NCBI GenBank assembly: GCA_034359265.1
Contig: CP136894.1
Location: 30,348,501-30,412,500 of the forward strand
Origin: Canna indica
Lineage: Eukaryota; Streptophyta; Magnoliopsida; Zingiberales; Cannaceae
DNA: 64,000 nt
Direction: 5' to 3'
Part shown: positions 21,927 through 33,456 of the stretch, in pieces
How the letters are laid out: every line of letters starts with the position of its first letter
Numbering within the stretch: position 1 is the stretch's first letter
Program-made: the position numbers and the translations under genes
The notes under the pieces: generated by a model
What the model was told of the DNA's origin: nothing
Seen by the model: only the letters and a program-made list of their open reading frames with translations
The model's database searches: none

Positions 21927-24780
21927 CCCAAAGCTATTTGGGTACCAAAAGTCTCATCTTCTCTTGTAGGGGGAGCCACCACACAAGGGTAAAGAGAAGT
22001 GAAGAGTTGAAGTTGACCATGGACTTGAATGATCAATCCTCCCTTGGTTGCAACTTCAAGCTACCTTGATGCCTTAGGTAAAGTTGGCATCAAAATTATT
22101 TCGGTATCATCTCCTATATCCCATTGCTTAATAGTATAGTTGGAGTTAATATATGCTTAATATTAGTTGTTCTCCCCGCTCTTAATACATTTCAAAAACA
22201 TTTTTGATTTTTGATTTTCCGATCTCTTCGGAGCCCAGGTGGCCTGTAATGGGCCTAAGCAACCTTGCGGTTCTAAATCGTAGGCACATTGTGGCCTTTC
22301 GGTTTTCAACCAATATGAAGGGTTGGAGATCATATTTTTCATTTATTAGTCTTGTGATCTCTTAAAATTTGTTTCGATATCTCTCGATCTCATTTTGAAA
22401 CGAATTTGAAACCATTTAGCAAGTGATATTTGATAATGATACTTGATGCATATCCTTGCTTTTTGGTTGAGTTAGCTTACTAAGTAGCTATATTTTCTCT
22501 AAAAATATTAGTGTAGCTTACTTGCAAGTTATAAATATTTTAGGAAGGCTAACTAGGAAGAAAAGGATTAATTTGGCTAAATTCTCATGAATAAGGTATA
22601 ATCTTGATAGATTCAAAATCTTAAGTGTTATACCTCAATGTTTAAGTTTAAACTATGTCTCTATACTCATGATTAGATTTGCATGTTAACACACTTGAAT
22701 TCTCATGAGTAGGTAGAATATTAGCACTTAGGCAAATTTCATCAAATGAAACTTGCTCTAGGTTGATACTTGCGCGCTATTAGAGACATTTCTTTAAGAC
22801 CAAACTAGTTAAACTTGTTTAGGGATCTTATGCCTCAAATGGTTCACATCTTGATCCCTCATATTCATTTTGAAATCATGGTATTCATCTTAAAATGAAT
22901 CTTAACTATCTAGCATAGGTTAAGTTATTTTCATAAAATTTTGCATTGAACCTTGCTATTTAGTATGTTAGCTCTCTAAGTTGGCATATTATTTCATCAT
23001 GCTACTAATGAAGCCTTCTTGCAAGTTAAGAAAGTGATAAGAATTGGAAAGATATGCTATCTAAAAGAAAATGAAAAAGTTGGGCAAATTTTCAAGAAAA
23101 ATGTATGAATTTGATTTTGCAAAAATCTTAATATAATACTTAAATATATATGCTTTAATGATGTCTCTATATACTCATGATTGAATATGTATGATAAATA
23201 TTTGAATTTTCATGAGTAAGAAAATTTTTGTTAACTTAGCTCATTTCATGATATCATGATATTTATGAAATCGAACTAGGTTAAAATTCTTCTTTAGAGA
23301 CTTTACTTTAAGTTAAAAGTTTGATGAACATATTTAGATACAGATATCATATAAGTCATGGTATTTAAAATTGAAAACTCATGTCTAGATGATCAATGTG
23401 ATAACCATATCACTTTAGGGGACTTAAACTTGAAAAAGAGTTTGACCCAAGTCAACAAATCAACTTGGAAAATTCATTTTAAGTCCAAAACTTCATAAAC
23501 ATGTGTAGGACTAGGTTTGACATGTTTCCATGCTCTTAGAGTGAACAATTCATATGGATATGAATAAAATGACAATAGAGGTCAATTCATGCTGACCTCT
23601 TTTGAACCATGTTGATCCAAGTCAACAAGTTGACTTGAAGGTCTCATTTATTATCCATATTTAAGAAACATGTTTAGATTTACTCATGTTAAGTATCCAT
23701 AGGTTTAAGTACGAAAAATTATGAGTAAATGTTAAGATTGAAATTTAGCAAGTTTCATGATAACTAGCTTAGTTTTGAATGAAACCATGCTAGGTTGATA
23801 TCTTGACTTAAGAATATAATTTTCATCTCAAACTTGACATATACTCTTTACATGATCACATTATGGTGTCATGAAAGTTTGAATGAAAATTGAACAAGTT
23901 TTAAAGAATAACTGAAAATTACAAGGATTGTCATTTGTTCAACAATTGGTATCACTAATTTCAGTTATTTCTAGGAAAATATCGAAAAATCTTTTTTAGA
24001 TGATTCTTGAAACTACACATTCACTGAAAAATCTTGTCTTATGTGTAAAAATTTCAAAATGTTTCATCAAGAATCGGAGTTAAAGTGAATTTTTGAAGTT
24101 GGATTTCAAAACACAAAGTATCCTTATATGAAATATCAATCTTTTCGATACTTTGAATTTTCTTCAAAAAAATAAAAAACTTCAAATGAAAGTGTGTGTA
24201 TACCATTTTGATTATGTTTCTAATATCATTCACACCATTGATTGAGTAAAATTATTTCTAGAAATGATTTTGAATTCTTGAATGATAGTTAGAAATATCT
24301 AGTGTTTTCATTAAAAATAATGTAGGATGAAAAATGAACTTAGAAAATTCATTTTAAGTTCAAACTTGATACATGCATTTCGAATGAGGAACTTGATACA
24401 TGCATTTCAAATGACCATTCAATATTTGATATCAAAATTTTCATCCAAAAATTGGTTTCAAAAATATTTGTCAGAAACATGATTTTGTGTAAACTTAAAA
24501 TGTTGATTTTTGAAATCTTGAAGATAGGTTGACCTAAGTCAACAAAATAACTTAAAATTTTCATCTTAAGCCCAAACTTAATTCATAAACTTACATTATT
24601 TCATGCATGATGTCTAGATGCCTATATATGAGAAAACATGAGTAGATTACAAAACATTGAGGCTTAGCATTTTCATGTTCTCATGTTTAAGTAAAATGAA
24701 AACATGCTAAGTTCTTATTTGGATTAAATGACATTAGTTTCTCTTCAAACTTGATATACATGTTTCACATGACTAGATCT
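21927..24780 (+). other. Non-coding AT-rich interior of second Sirevirus-like element
   Basis: No reading frame of note is present over about 2.8 kb. Several short diverged repeats occur, for example GACTTGGATCAACATG-like text around 23440-23640 and 24530 (GACCCAAGTCAACAA words). The first 400 bp align with 1450-1850 of the other copy. No pol motif was found on either strand. Confidence 0.6.
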
Positions 24781-25728
24781 TGTGTTCCCCCTAAACAATA
24801 CACCGGCATCTAGGGTCGGCCTTAAGAGCCTAGGGATATAGGGATCCCCCTAATCTAGTATTTTGTGTTCCCTAAATATATTAAGAGTTATCCACAATAA
24901 CAACATGATTCTCATGCTTAAGTACCGATCTAACAAATAGATGCCCTTTACCACCCAATACACTAGAATTAAATTAATTAATACAATAATATAAAATTAA
25001 CAAGATTAACTCCACATGTTTTCATTCTATGAGGTTCGGCCCTTATTGGGGTTGTCATAAATCGAGATTAGTTGGAATCAATATATCAACCATCTCACCT
25101 AATACTAAAAATATTCAAAAGACCTATCAAACCACTTCTGATAAAAAATCGGAAACCACCATCGCGTTCAGAACACGAAAAACTATAACTTTCATATTCA
25201 CCTCGATCTCATTCGATGTCTCTGAGACCCACTTCAAACATACCCCAATGATCCTCAAACACCCATCCATTTCTTACTATACAACTCACCTTTAAATTAT
25301 TTAATTAAAATATACGTCGGACGGCCACCTAGGCTCGTCTTCTCTTCTCCCGACTCGCCCTTACCCTCTCAAATCTACGTCGGACAGCCACCTAGGCCTC
25401 CGGTGACCACCCGCTGGCCCCCGTCGGCCTCTCTCACGGTCTCCAGCAGTCGCGGTTGCTACCATACTGCCGCTGCAGTTCAGCTACTGCGGCCTTGTCA
25501 CCTCCTACGCCGTAGGCAGCGGCACAGCAGCCGCCGCCGCTGCCGCTCCCCGCTGGCTCTACCGACCAACCTCTCTCTGCACTCCTCTCCGATCATGATT
25601 GAAAATGACATAAACAACAATCCGATAGAGAAGGCTAGAACATAAACAAAAATATTAACCACTCACAGGAGGATGAAGGAGAAAATGAAGCTGGAATTCC
25701 GCAGCGACGATCCTCGATGACGACGATG
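24781..25728 (-). repeat. Gypsy-type LTR remnant, minus orientation
   Basis: Reading on the minus strand gives GGATCGTCGC...CCTCCTGTGAGTGGTTAA, the leader and donor-like block seen in the other Tekay LTRs, then a GC-rich stretch and an AT-rich half with a GCCGAACC-type word. Two copies of ACGTCGGACGGCCACCTAGG lie at about 25313 and 25378. Neither LTR end is visible, and the right edge abuts dispersed repeat R. Confidence 0.45.
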
Positions 25729-25730
25729 GG

Positions 25731-25884
25731 TGTATTTACTAGCATCAACTTTAACTGAAATATTTTGATTATGGTTTGTGCAAATGAAGTTGATGGGCTA
25801 GGTATTCTATTGAATGGATTGATCATTAGATACTGAACTAGAAACAAAGAGGTGAGAAAGATAGATCTTGTTTTCTTATCTTTA
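25731..25884 (+). repeat. Dispersed repeat R, part 2
   Basis: Bases 25731-25860 align without gaps to 44641-44770. The next bases, up to about 25884, match 54028-54051, on the other side of the solo LTR. This confirms that the solo LTR split an older copy of R. A minus-strand frame here is shared by both copies, but I do not recognise it. Confidence 0.75.
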
Positions 25885-26063
25885 TTTTTGAAAATTGAAA
25901 TGAAGTCATTTACGTTTGTAAAAAAAATTATAGAATTACTATGGTACACTTCATATTCTTAAAACAATGGATCATTTTTTGATAATTTTTCAAATATATT
26001 AAATAATTAGCTATAGGTAGCATGATTATCAGAATATTTGTAATTTGCTTATAATTTAAATTC

Positions 26064-26419
26064 GGAGAAGTGCAGATTTGGTCCTATAAATTTTTAATTT
26101 TTTGGACTTTAGTCCTATAAAATTCATTTTGGTATTTTTAGTCCTATAAGTTTGCTCTGTAGTACAGATTTAGTCATATCCGTGATGGTCCGTTAACTCT
26201 ACATCAATGTGGACTAACGTCGTTCATATAGATAGGACCAAATCTGTCAACGTGTATGAACGACGTTAGTCCACATTGACGGAGAGTTAACGGACCATCA
26301 CGGATATGATCAAATCTATACTACGGAGCAAACTTATAAGATTGAAAATACCGAAATGAAACTTATTGGATCAAAGTTCAAAAAATTGAAAACTTATAAG
26401 ACCATATTTGCACTTCTCC
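26064..26419. mobile_element. Foldback MITE, 356 bp
   Basis: The two halves are long inverted repeats. The left arm starts GGAGAAGTGCAGATTTGGTC and the right arm ends with the complement, TTTGCACTTCTCC. The arms extend about 165 bp to a short loop near 26230-26256, with scattered mismatches. The flanks are TTTAAATT-like on both sides, but the exact target duplication is not resolved, so the superfamily is uncertain. There is no coding capacity. Confidence 0.8.
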
Positions 26420-27813
26420 CTATTTAAATTTATTATTACTTATTTTATTTATTATGTTGAACGTACAAACTTTATGACTGAATACAATTGTCACGTTATC
26501 AAAGACGATAACATACATGACCATAACAATATAGTGGAGGTGGAATGTATAATGGTGGAAGGAATCCAATCTTCTTGTCCCGAGCTCTTCCACTGTCAGC
26601 AATGTGAGTATCTTTGAGCATATTGTCTGAAAGATAGAAACATTACAAGAGACGTTATCAAAATAAAAATAATCAAGTTATAATAGCAATTCTCTAATTA
26701 AGTATCATTATTGATGCATCGGTTGTGATAGGAGGCTTAAAGAAAAGAGCAATTAAAGGTTTCAAAAATAATGATTGAGATGAGATTTATAAATCTAATA
26801 TTTAGTAGTTAACTTATTTCTTATATTTACGATCCATAAATATTGTAAAAGATAATTTATTTAATAACTAAATGAATAAATCTAATATTTATACTTATCG
26901 AAAAAATTACTTACATATTTGTAAAATCAACTCATCAAAATTTGTTGGTGAAGTAGGAGCGATCTCACTAGTAGCTACTACTGGAGATGAAATCAGTGAC
27001 ATAGATAAGAAGAAAAAAATAGTGAAGAGACTTAGGAAAAGGCTCCTTGCATCCATGTTCATCAGGTGTTTTTGTCAAAAAATTATTTCTATTTTCAATG
27101 ACTCATTACCCTTCTATTTTGGTAATATAAATATAGAATAATTTTGTTAACGCTAAACGAGCCTTTAATACGAGAAACATGCTTATAGGCTTTCAGTTAA
27201 AATTTATGGAATCTAATTTTTGTATAAACACAATAAATGATATAATTTGAAGCAAAATATGCACACTTAATGACAAATAATATCACCCTTCAAACATGGA
27301 TTAACGTACATTTGCCAATCTAGAATATATGTTATTATAATTATTATAGATATTTTATTAAATTTTTCAAATGCATATATTTACATGTTGAATTTTTAAG
27401 ATTTAGTCTTCTCATTTAAAATCATATTATTTAATCATCATTGGTGCAGTTTATCTTTAAATATGATTTGAACAATATTATTATTAAAGAGCATCACTTT
27501 GAAAACTAATAATTTATGAACCCATATGAAGAAACTTAATATTGTTTTTGTAAACTGGTGAGATATGCAAATAATTTTTATACTATACGTAATAAATATT
27601 TCCAGAACTACTTTCCCTAGGTCTAAATAAAATTTTCTAATTTGTATCAAATATTTAATCATCATAAACTATAGATATAAAATGTGTAATGTTGGATAAC
27701 AGAATTTGTAGATATGTTACATATTATATATATATATATAAAGTTGAATAATACTATATTCTTCTTGAATTAGAGTGCACATATCGATAATAAAAATAAT
27801 TTTTGTATGGTAT
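26420..27813. other. AT-rich intergenic stretch with exon-like fragments
   Basis: No gene is recognised. Two short coding-like pieces occur on the plus strand: about 26490-26605, ending in the donor-like AATGTGAGTATC, and about 26941-27070, rich in Lys and Arg. Neither matches a family I know, and they may be gene fragments or chance. Confidence 0.35.
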
Positions 27814-28077
27814 CACTACAGTAAAATGTAACAGAAATCGGCGTCTATTACATGATAATTCGGGCGTTATTTTTGAGCCTAAAATGAAATTTAGACGCTT
27901 CAACTAACGCCAAATGCAGGGTAAAAATATATGAATGAATGAATAGAAACAAAGGGCGCCATTAAAAGGGCCGATTAATTAATAATCGACCATTTAAAAG
28001 GGTGCCAAGAATTTCTAGCTGGCGCTCCCTTTAGGGGCGCCAGTTGCCAAGAAATGGGCGCCCCTAAAGGGTGCCCA

Positions 28078-28345
28078 TTTCTATATATTATATATTATAA
28101 TATATTTATATAGTATATAATATTATATAAATTATATATATTTATATATTCACATATTTATATAAATGATACATTTTTAATATATATTAAATATATTTAT
28201 TAATTTATATTATATTAATATATATTAATTTATATCAATATATATTAATATATATATTTATATTTATATAAATAAATATTAATGTATATTTATATTTATA
28301 TCAATAAATATTAATATATATTCATAAATATATATTTACTCTGGT
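28078..28345. repeat. AT-only low-complexity block
   Basis: Nearly pure A and T with recurring TATATTAATATATATT words, just inside the left subterminal repeats of the CACTA segment. Confidence 0.8.
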
Positions 28346-29917
28346 CTAAGGCACCCAAATAATATATCTTACTATTTATTATTAACTTTGCCATAATATT
28401 ATGAGTATTCATCGTTAAGTTATCCAAGTTTGCCACATCTAGTTTTTACTCAAGTCATCCAATCTCAAATTCAAAATTGAAAGTTATAATAACTAAGCAA
28501 GACATAGATTACAAATACCGTTTCACCGATACAAATTACAAACTGTTTGGATAATTAAATCAAATTTAAAAAGAACAATATTTATTTATTTGCAAACATA
28601 TCATTGAACTAATGCACATGTTTAGAAAAAATTCTCTCCAAGCATTTTGTACCCTAGTAGCAGTTATTGCTTGCTGCCAGAGACTTTCCCATTCTGTATA
28701 GATGGGCTCGCTTTGCTGTAAGATAATACATAATATAGTATATGTGGATATAAAGATAAAGAATAGTTTGCATTCGCAATAGATGGTTGAGAAGGGTGAA
28801 TAGAAGCCAAAGCACAATATGCCCCTTTGCTCCCTTGTAATAAAAAATAACTACATGAAAACTTAGTAGTGGACCAACAATGAAATAGGGTTATGACAAG
28901 AATGTTATCAAATAGGGTCCTAGATTTGACCTGAAAAATACATGAAAATAACTCAGAACTCAAATTCTTCAATACATACGTATCTTAAATTGGGGCAAAC
29001 ATAGATGTAAGGTTCATCCTTGAAATCTGCAAAAGGTATAGATGTCAAATTCCACATGAGATACTAAAATATGGCAAGTAAATGACAAAAGAAAATATAA
29101 AAAGTATAGATGCAAATGGCAAAACATTACTATAGATTGACAAAAGGTTTATAATTAAAAATAATATAGCCAAAGAGTGATCCGCAAATAAATAGAAAGA
29201 TCGTGGATTACCTCCAAAAGCTCATGAATTAGGAACAGATCATAAATCATGAATTATTCAAAGCCTAGCATAGCACAACAAGTCATTTAAGTCTAATAAG
29301 ATTGATTCCAAACATTGCAAGCATAGGACGACATGGATTACCACTTCTAAAAGTTTTACAATAAAGCTTAAAAGTTTTACCTCATCTTCAAAACTAAAGA
29401 ACTTAAACTATAAAAGCAGAAATATAAATCATCATGTATTAGAATGCAACTAAAGCTTTCGATCAAAACTACCGCTGCAAGGCTCCACTACTTGCGCATA
29501 AGCAGAAACATAGTATCCTAGTATGTTAACTTAAGTCATATAGCAAGGATAAGAGGGTGGTATCGTGATCAAGATGCAAGAAACCTTGAAGTCTCAATTG
29601 TTAATGCCTCGTTAACAATTATTCTAATATACTTCGGAAGGTTAGACCATTTAGATTTCAGTACTGAAAATATAAGAATAATAGTAACATTAAAAAATGA
29701 GTAATTTTCTAGAATGCTTGATTTAGTAACCTCTAGAATTTATTGTCACTCTTTTCCGATCAACTAGGCGAAAGAAGTGAAACACAAGATTTTATCATGC
29801 TACATATTTATAGAAAAATTCGAAAAAATTGGATTGACAGGTTTACCTAATGTATCAATGCCCTAGACAAGAAAATATATGCATTTAATGCCCTAGACAA
29901 TAAACTATTCATAATAC

Positions 29918-30000
29918 CTCTTCTGAGCATCAACACCATGTTTTCGAATTTGACGATCATATAGAGTTGTTTGTTGTGCAGTTAGTTCCTCTCCATCCAT
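29918..30000 (-). pseudogene. SAE1: Captured exon 1 of SUMO-activating enzyme subunit 1
   Basis: From ATG at 30000, the minus strand encodes MDGEELTAQQTTLYDRQIR and then KHGVDAQK. The exon ends with AGAG|GTATTATG, a plausible splice donor after 27 codons plus two bases. Plant SAE1 (AOS1), which forms the heterodimeric SUMO E1 with SAE2, starts with the same MDGEELT...LYDRQIR...DAQ signature, known from memory of the Arabidopsis protein. I could not find the following exons (Rossmann fold, FCKNIVLAGVG) downstream, so this is a fragment inside the CACTA block, with VW-to-KH changes against the usual RQIRVWG. The upstream 5' leader is partly duplicated at 30083-30165. Confidence 0.75.
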
Positions 30001-30423
30001 TTTAATCTATAATCTGCTACGAAAAGGATAAACAATAGATATATGAGAGCTCTAAGAACTGTAATTTGTAATCCCCATCCATTTTAATCTGTAATCTATA
30101 ATCTATAATCTATAATTCATTTAATGGCATAGAAGATATGGGAGCTCTAAGAACTGCAACAAAGACTCAAAGACTAATCACTAACCATTTAAAGGTGCAA
30201 AATCCATTTCCTGACGTCATGAGTGTGCTGGTAAAGTTGGCTAGTGCAAAGTTAGTATATAAAGACTCAAAGACTAGTTACTAACCATAATCCATCACGT
30301 CCTTTGCCCTTGAGTTGGCTTTTAGTGGTTCTATGGAAGAGAATCATCAAAGAGAGCTGCAGCTACTACTCCAGCCTTCAACCCATCTTTTCTCTAAAGC
30401 ACCTAGGCTATTGATGGGATCTC

Positions 30424-30543
30424 ATCCTATAAGCATCCTCTGCTTGACATTAACCTGTCAATAAGTGTTGGAACACTGAAACCGCCTGCAAAGAAGGAAC
30501 CCAACAGTCATGCAACAACTCTGCACATTGATAGAGATAAGTA
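30424..30543 (+). other. Unrecognised exon-like segment inside CACTA block
   Basis: An open plus-strand frame reads SYKHPLLDINLSISVG and continues to HIDRDK before a stop. It looks like plant protein sequence, but I do not recognise the family. It may be another captured exon. Confidence 0.25.
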
Positions 30544-32071
30544 ATGTTGTTCTATTGCTTTACTTAGGTAAAGGTAATGACATAAAGGAAAAGACATATT
30601 CAAGTCAATCTATAAAATCATAGAAAAAATGTATTGGTACAATTATAGATTAGGTTCTCAAATAGGTATCATTAGAGAAGTCAAATGCCACATATATTCT
30701 TGCCTACTAAATTGCCCTCTTCATATCAAATTGTATGTGGTTGCTTAAGATGGCAAACAACATAATTATTCTATCAATAGATAAATCTAGAGGTGTTTGA
30801 ATCTTCTTCACTGAAAAATACCCAGATTGTAAACCTAAGAAATGTTGGTAACCAGGAATAGTAATGTTCGATCTATCAAACAAGTATGTGGACAAGATAT
30901 CATCTGAAACTACCTAACAACATGCTTTGAAATAACTAAGGTTATAGGACAATAATACAATATAACCAAACAACATTGAAAACAAAGGTTGCATGCTTGG
31001 TAAACGGAAACAACATGCTTCTAGAATTGATGAACGATAACCTTGGGATGGGCAAAGGTTGCATGCTGTTGTAAATGGAAAAACGACATTGAAAGCAAAA
31101 CCAAGAAAACTGGTCACTACTTAGCTGATTTATTGTTAGAATAATCTTTACTCAGTTGCATACCACATCTAAAATTGAACATGCTCTGTGAGAACAGGTG
31201 AAGACCATGTTGCATCCCATTCTTTCCACCTCCTTTTCTTATATTCCATTTTTAACGTCTCCATCTTTCTCGTGACTTGATCCCTTTGAGTGCAGTCTGC
31301 TACATGCCTCAACGCTTGCCATCACATTGAGTGGCAAGGCACCATGTAAATTTCATAACTCACCCAAGTGAATGCTCTATGCCACTGCAAAGCAACAATT
31401 ACGATATCAATCTCCAGCAAAACATAGTTGTGCAATATCCAGACCTTTGCTACCTCCCTGGTCCAATCAGATATCCTACTTGGATCTTCATCGTGGTAAT
31501 TTCATTTGCAAAAGATAAGGATCCTCCCACCAATTTGCAACATCTATCAATTGAACCTTGCACTTGATCTACATCGCAACCTTACCACTGCATATCTAGT
31601 GCAGAACTGAAATCTTCTCCATACTCTGCATAACTGTATTAAAGCAACACTAAAAATCCCTGCAGATCTGTTGAGATTTGTGCCTACTTATCCTTACCAA
31701 CGCTTAGGGCCCTGTAGTGTTCGTCAATCCTAATCAGCATTAGCAAGGAGTTACTCTCACATTTGCCTCATCAATCTCACCCTCAGACTCAACCAATTGG
31801 ACCTGCTTATTTGCTCATCATTCAAGTTCTATATCTGTTGGCGATCAAGATTGACATCACAGGTAACTGCGTACGTGTTGTTGAGAGGTCTCATGAGGTC
31901 GTCAAGGCGTGTGCCTTGAGAACGTCAAGAAACGTCAGCGCAGAATTCTTGTTTAATTGTTGTAAATAAGTTCAAATAAGGAAATAAATTTAGTCATGAT
32001 AAGTATTAGTTAACAATTAATCCACATAGTCTGATTATATACTAAAAACTGATAGTGCCATATTCACTTAC

Positions 32072-32112
32072 AACGGGGTGTTCAAGTCTAATGTTGGATC
32101 TGAAGGAGCCAT
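32072..32112 (-). other. Possible first exon with strong splice donor
   Basis: From ATG at 32112 the minus strand encodes MAPSDPTLDLNTP and ends CCGTT|GTAAGT, a consensus donor. Upstream, toward the right CACTA terminus, is a pyrimidine- and GC-rich leader (32113-32300). This is the layout expected for the first exon of a transposon-borne or captured gene. The product is unknown. Confidence 0.35.
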
Positions 32113-32436
32113 GGCAAATGGTGAAGAAGGAAATGGGAGATGCGGGAAGATGGAGGGAGTTGGAGAACAGAGGAGAAGCGGGAAATACTAAGCGGAGAAC
32201 TGTCGAGAACAACTAGGGTTTGAGAAGAAAACAATGGGAAAAAAGAAATGGGAAGCGGAAAATGAAACCAGGAAGAAGAAAAAAAAGGAAACCGGCGCGG
32301 AATTGATGGCGCCGGTTGTTGATTAACCGGCTCCATCAACCTGCGCCCGTTATTAATCACTCTTTAACCCAGATGTTCGACGGTTAGTATAAGCGTCGGT
32401 TTTAATCAACCAGTAATTAAGTAAATTGCTGTAGTG

Positions 32437-33451
32437 ATTACTATCCTACCTTCCTTACAATAAGTGTGTAAGCTTTTTGCAGATTACTTCCTGAACAATT
32501 CAGTGATAAATATCTAATAAAAGGGCCAATTAATTATGTGGAGTACGTATGACACAAGTTGGTAGCTAACCTGAACTGTAAAGACAAACATGAGTGGCTC
32601 ATATGCTCGATACTAAAGTTCCAAGGAAAATGCACTGTGCATCATTTAGGAATCTTCACCTACTTAGTTGAGCCAGCTCTTTTATAGCTTGAAAAGTATT
32701 CATCAACTACTTTGTGTCCTACCAAGTAGTAACTAAAATTGAGGGTGGAAAATAAACAAAGGCTTATGTCTTGTTGTAGGTTAATATAAAGAAACAGTAA
32801 TAGGTGAGCGTGCTTCCTTGCAAGATATCAGGAAGAATCTTCCCCTTCCATGCCTGTTGGAATAGGCAATCATAACAAGGCACTTTAATCTAGTCTTTAA
32901 CATTGTAATTATTGCCCAACCAGTCAGGTCCTGTTTCACTTGTCATGAGAGCTAGTGAGAGTACTTTGAACTTTTTGTACATAAACTTAGTCAAAATGAA
33001 GCTTTGATATTTCCTAAAAAGAAGAATGCTTACTTTAATGATCTTTTTCTACCAACTAGTCAATTACTTCTGCACGACTTTAAAATGAGCTTGTTATCAA
33101 TTTGTGACCCATTTGCAATATAATATATACATGCATATCCTTGAATTGCATGCCAAATGAGCTATCATGAGCTTAACAAGTGGAGCTTGTAAGCTGTTAT
33201 GGAACAAGCTTAAGCTTCTACTTATAGTTTACTTCACTAAACAAGAAAACATAATTAAATTTACTTCATTGGCCTAAAGTAAAGCTTCTGCTTGGAAATG
33301 TACAATGGAGATATTCATATGGTTGTAAGGAGCTTAAGCAACATAATTAAATTTTAGACAGAAAATATTATAGAAAAAAATTAATTTTCTAGAAAACTTT
33401 TTAATAGATTATAGTTTTCAAAAAGAACTTCAATCCCATTATAAAAGTACT
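32437..33451. other. Unassigned AT-rich sequence
   Basis: No gene or terminal repeat is recognised. Together with 43075-44131 it is the target into which the Tekay element inserted. Confidence 0.4.
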
Positions 33452-33456
33452 AAACA

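Larger units (their letters stand above)
19050..24780 (+). mobile_element. Second Sirevirus-like element, 3' end not found
   Basis: A 5' LTR (19050-20522), tRNA-iMet primer-binding site, gag (20591-21926) and long non-coding interior are present. As in the copy at 1-6513 there is no pol after gag, and here the second ORF and 3' LTR are also absent. The left flank is GCATT (19045-19049), the expected target duplication. It is nested in the gypsy LTR that starts at 16645. Confidence 0.7.
27814..32436. mobile_element. CACTA-type transposon segment with captured gene sequence
   Basis: The left terminus is CACTACAGTAAAATG at 27814, and a candidate right terminus is the complement of CACTACAGCAATTTA ending at 32436. 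Inside each end are GGCGCC-rich and hairpin subterminal repeats typical of plant CACTA elements (27850-28075 and 32285-32400). The 3-bp flanks do not agree (TAT and ATT). The right end at 44131 is flanked by TAT, so the true partner of the left end is uncertain. No transposase motif was found. The interior includes AT-only low complexity (about 28080-28345) and gene-like fragments with splice signals. Confidence 0.5.

Noticed and set aside
25403..25645. Ser/Arg-rich frame
   Set aside because: It lies in the GC-rich leader part of a gypsy LTR remnant and has no domain or conserved neighbour.
28566..28972. Two overlapping minus-strand frames as a real gene
   Set aside because: They carry no recognisable domain, and the possible splice sites could not be joined into a convincing product.
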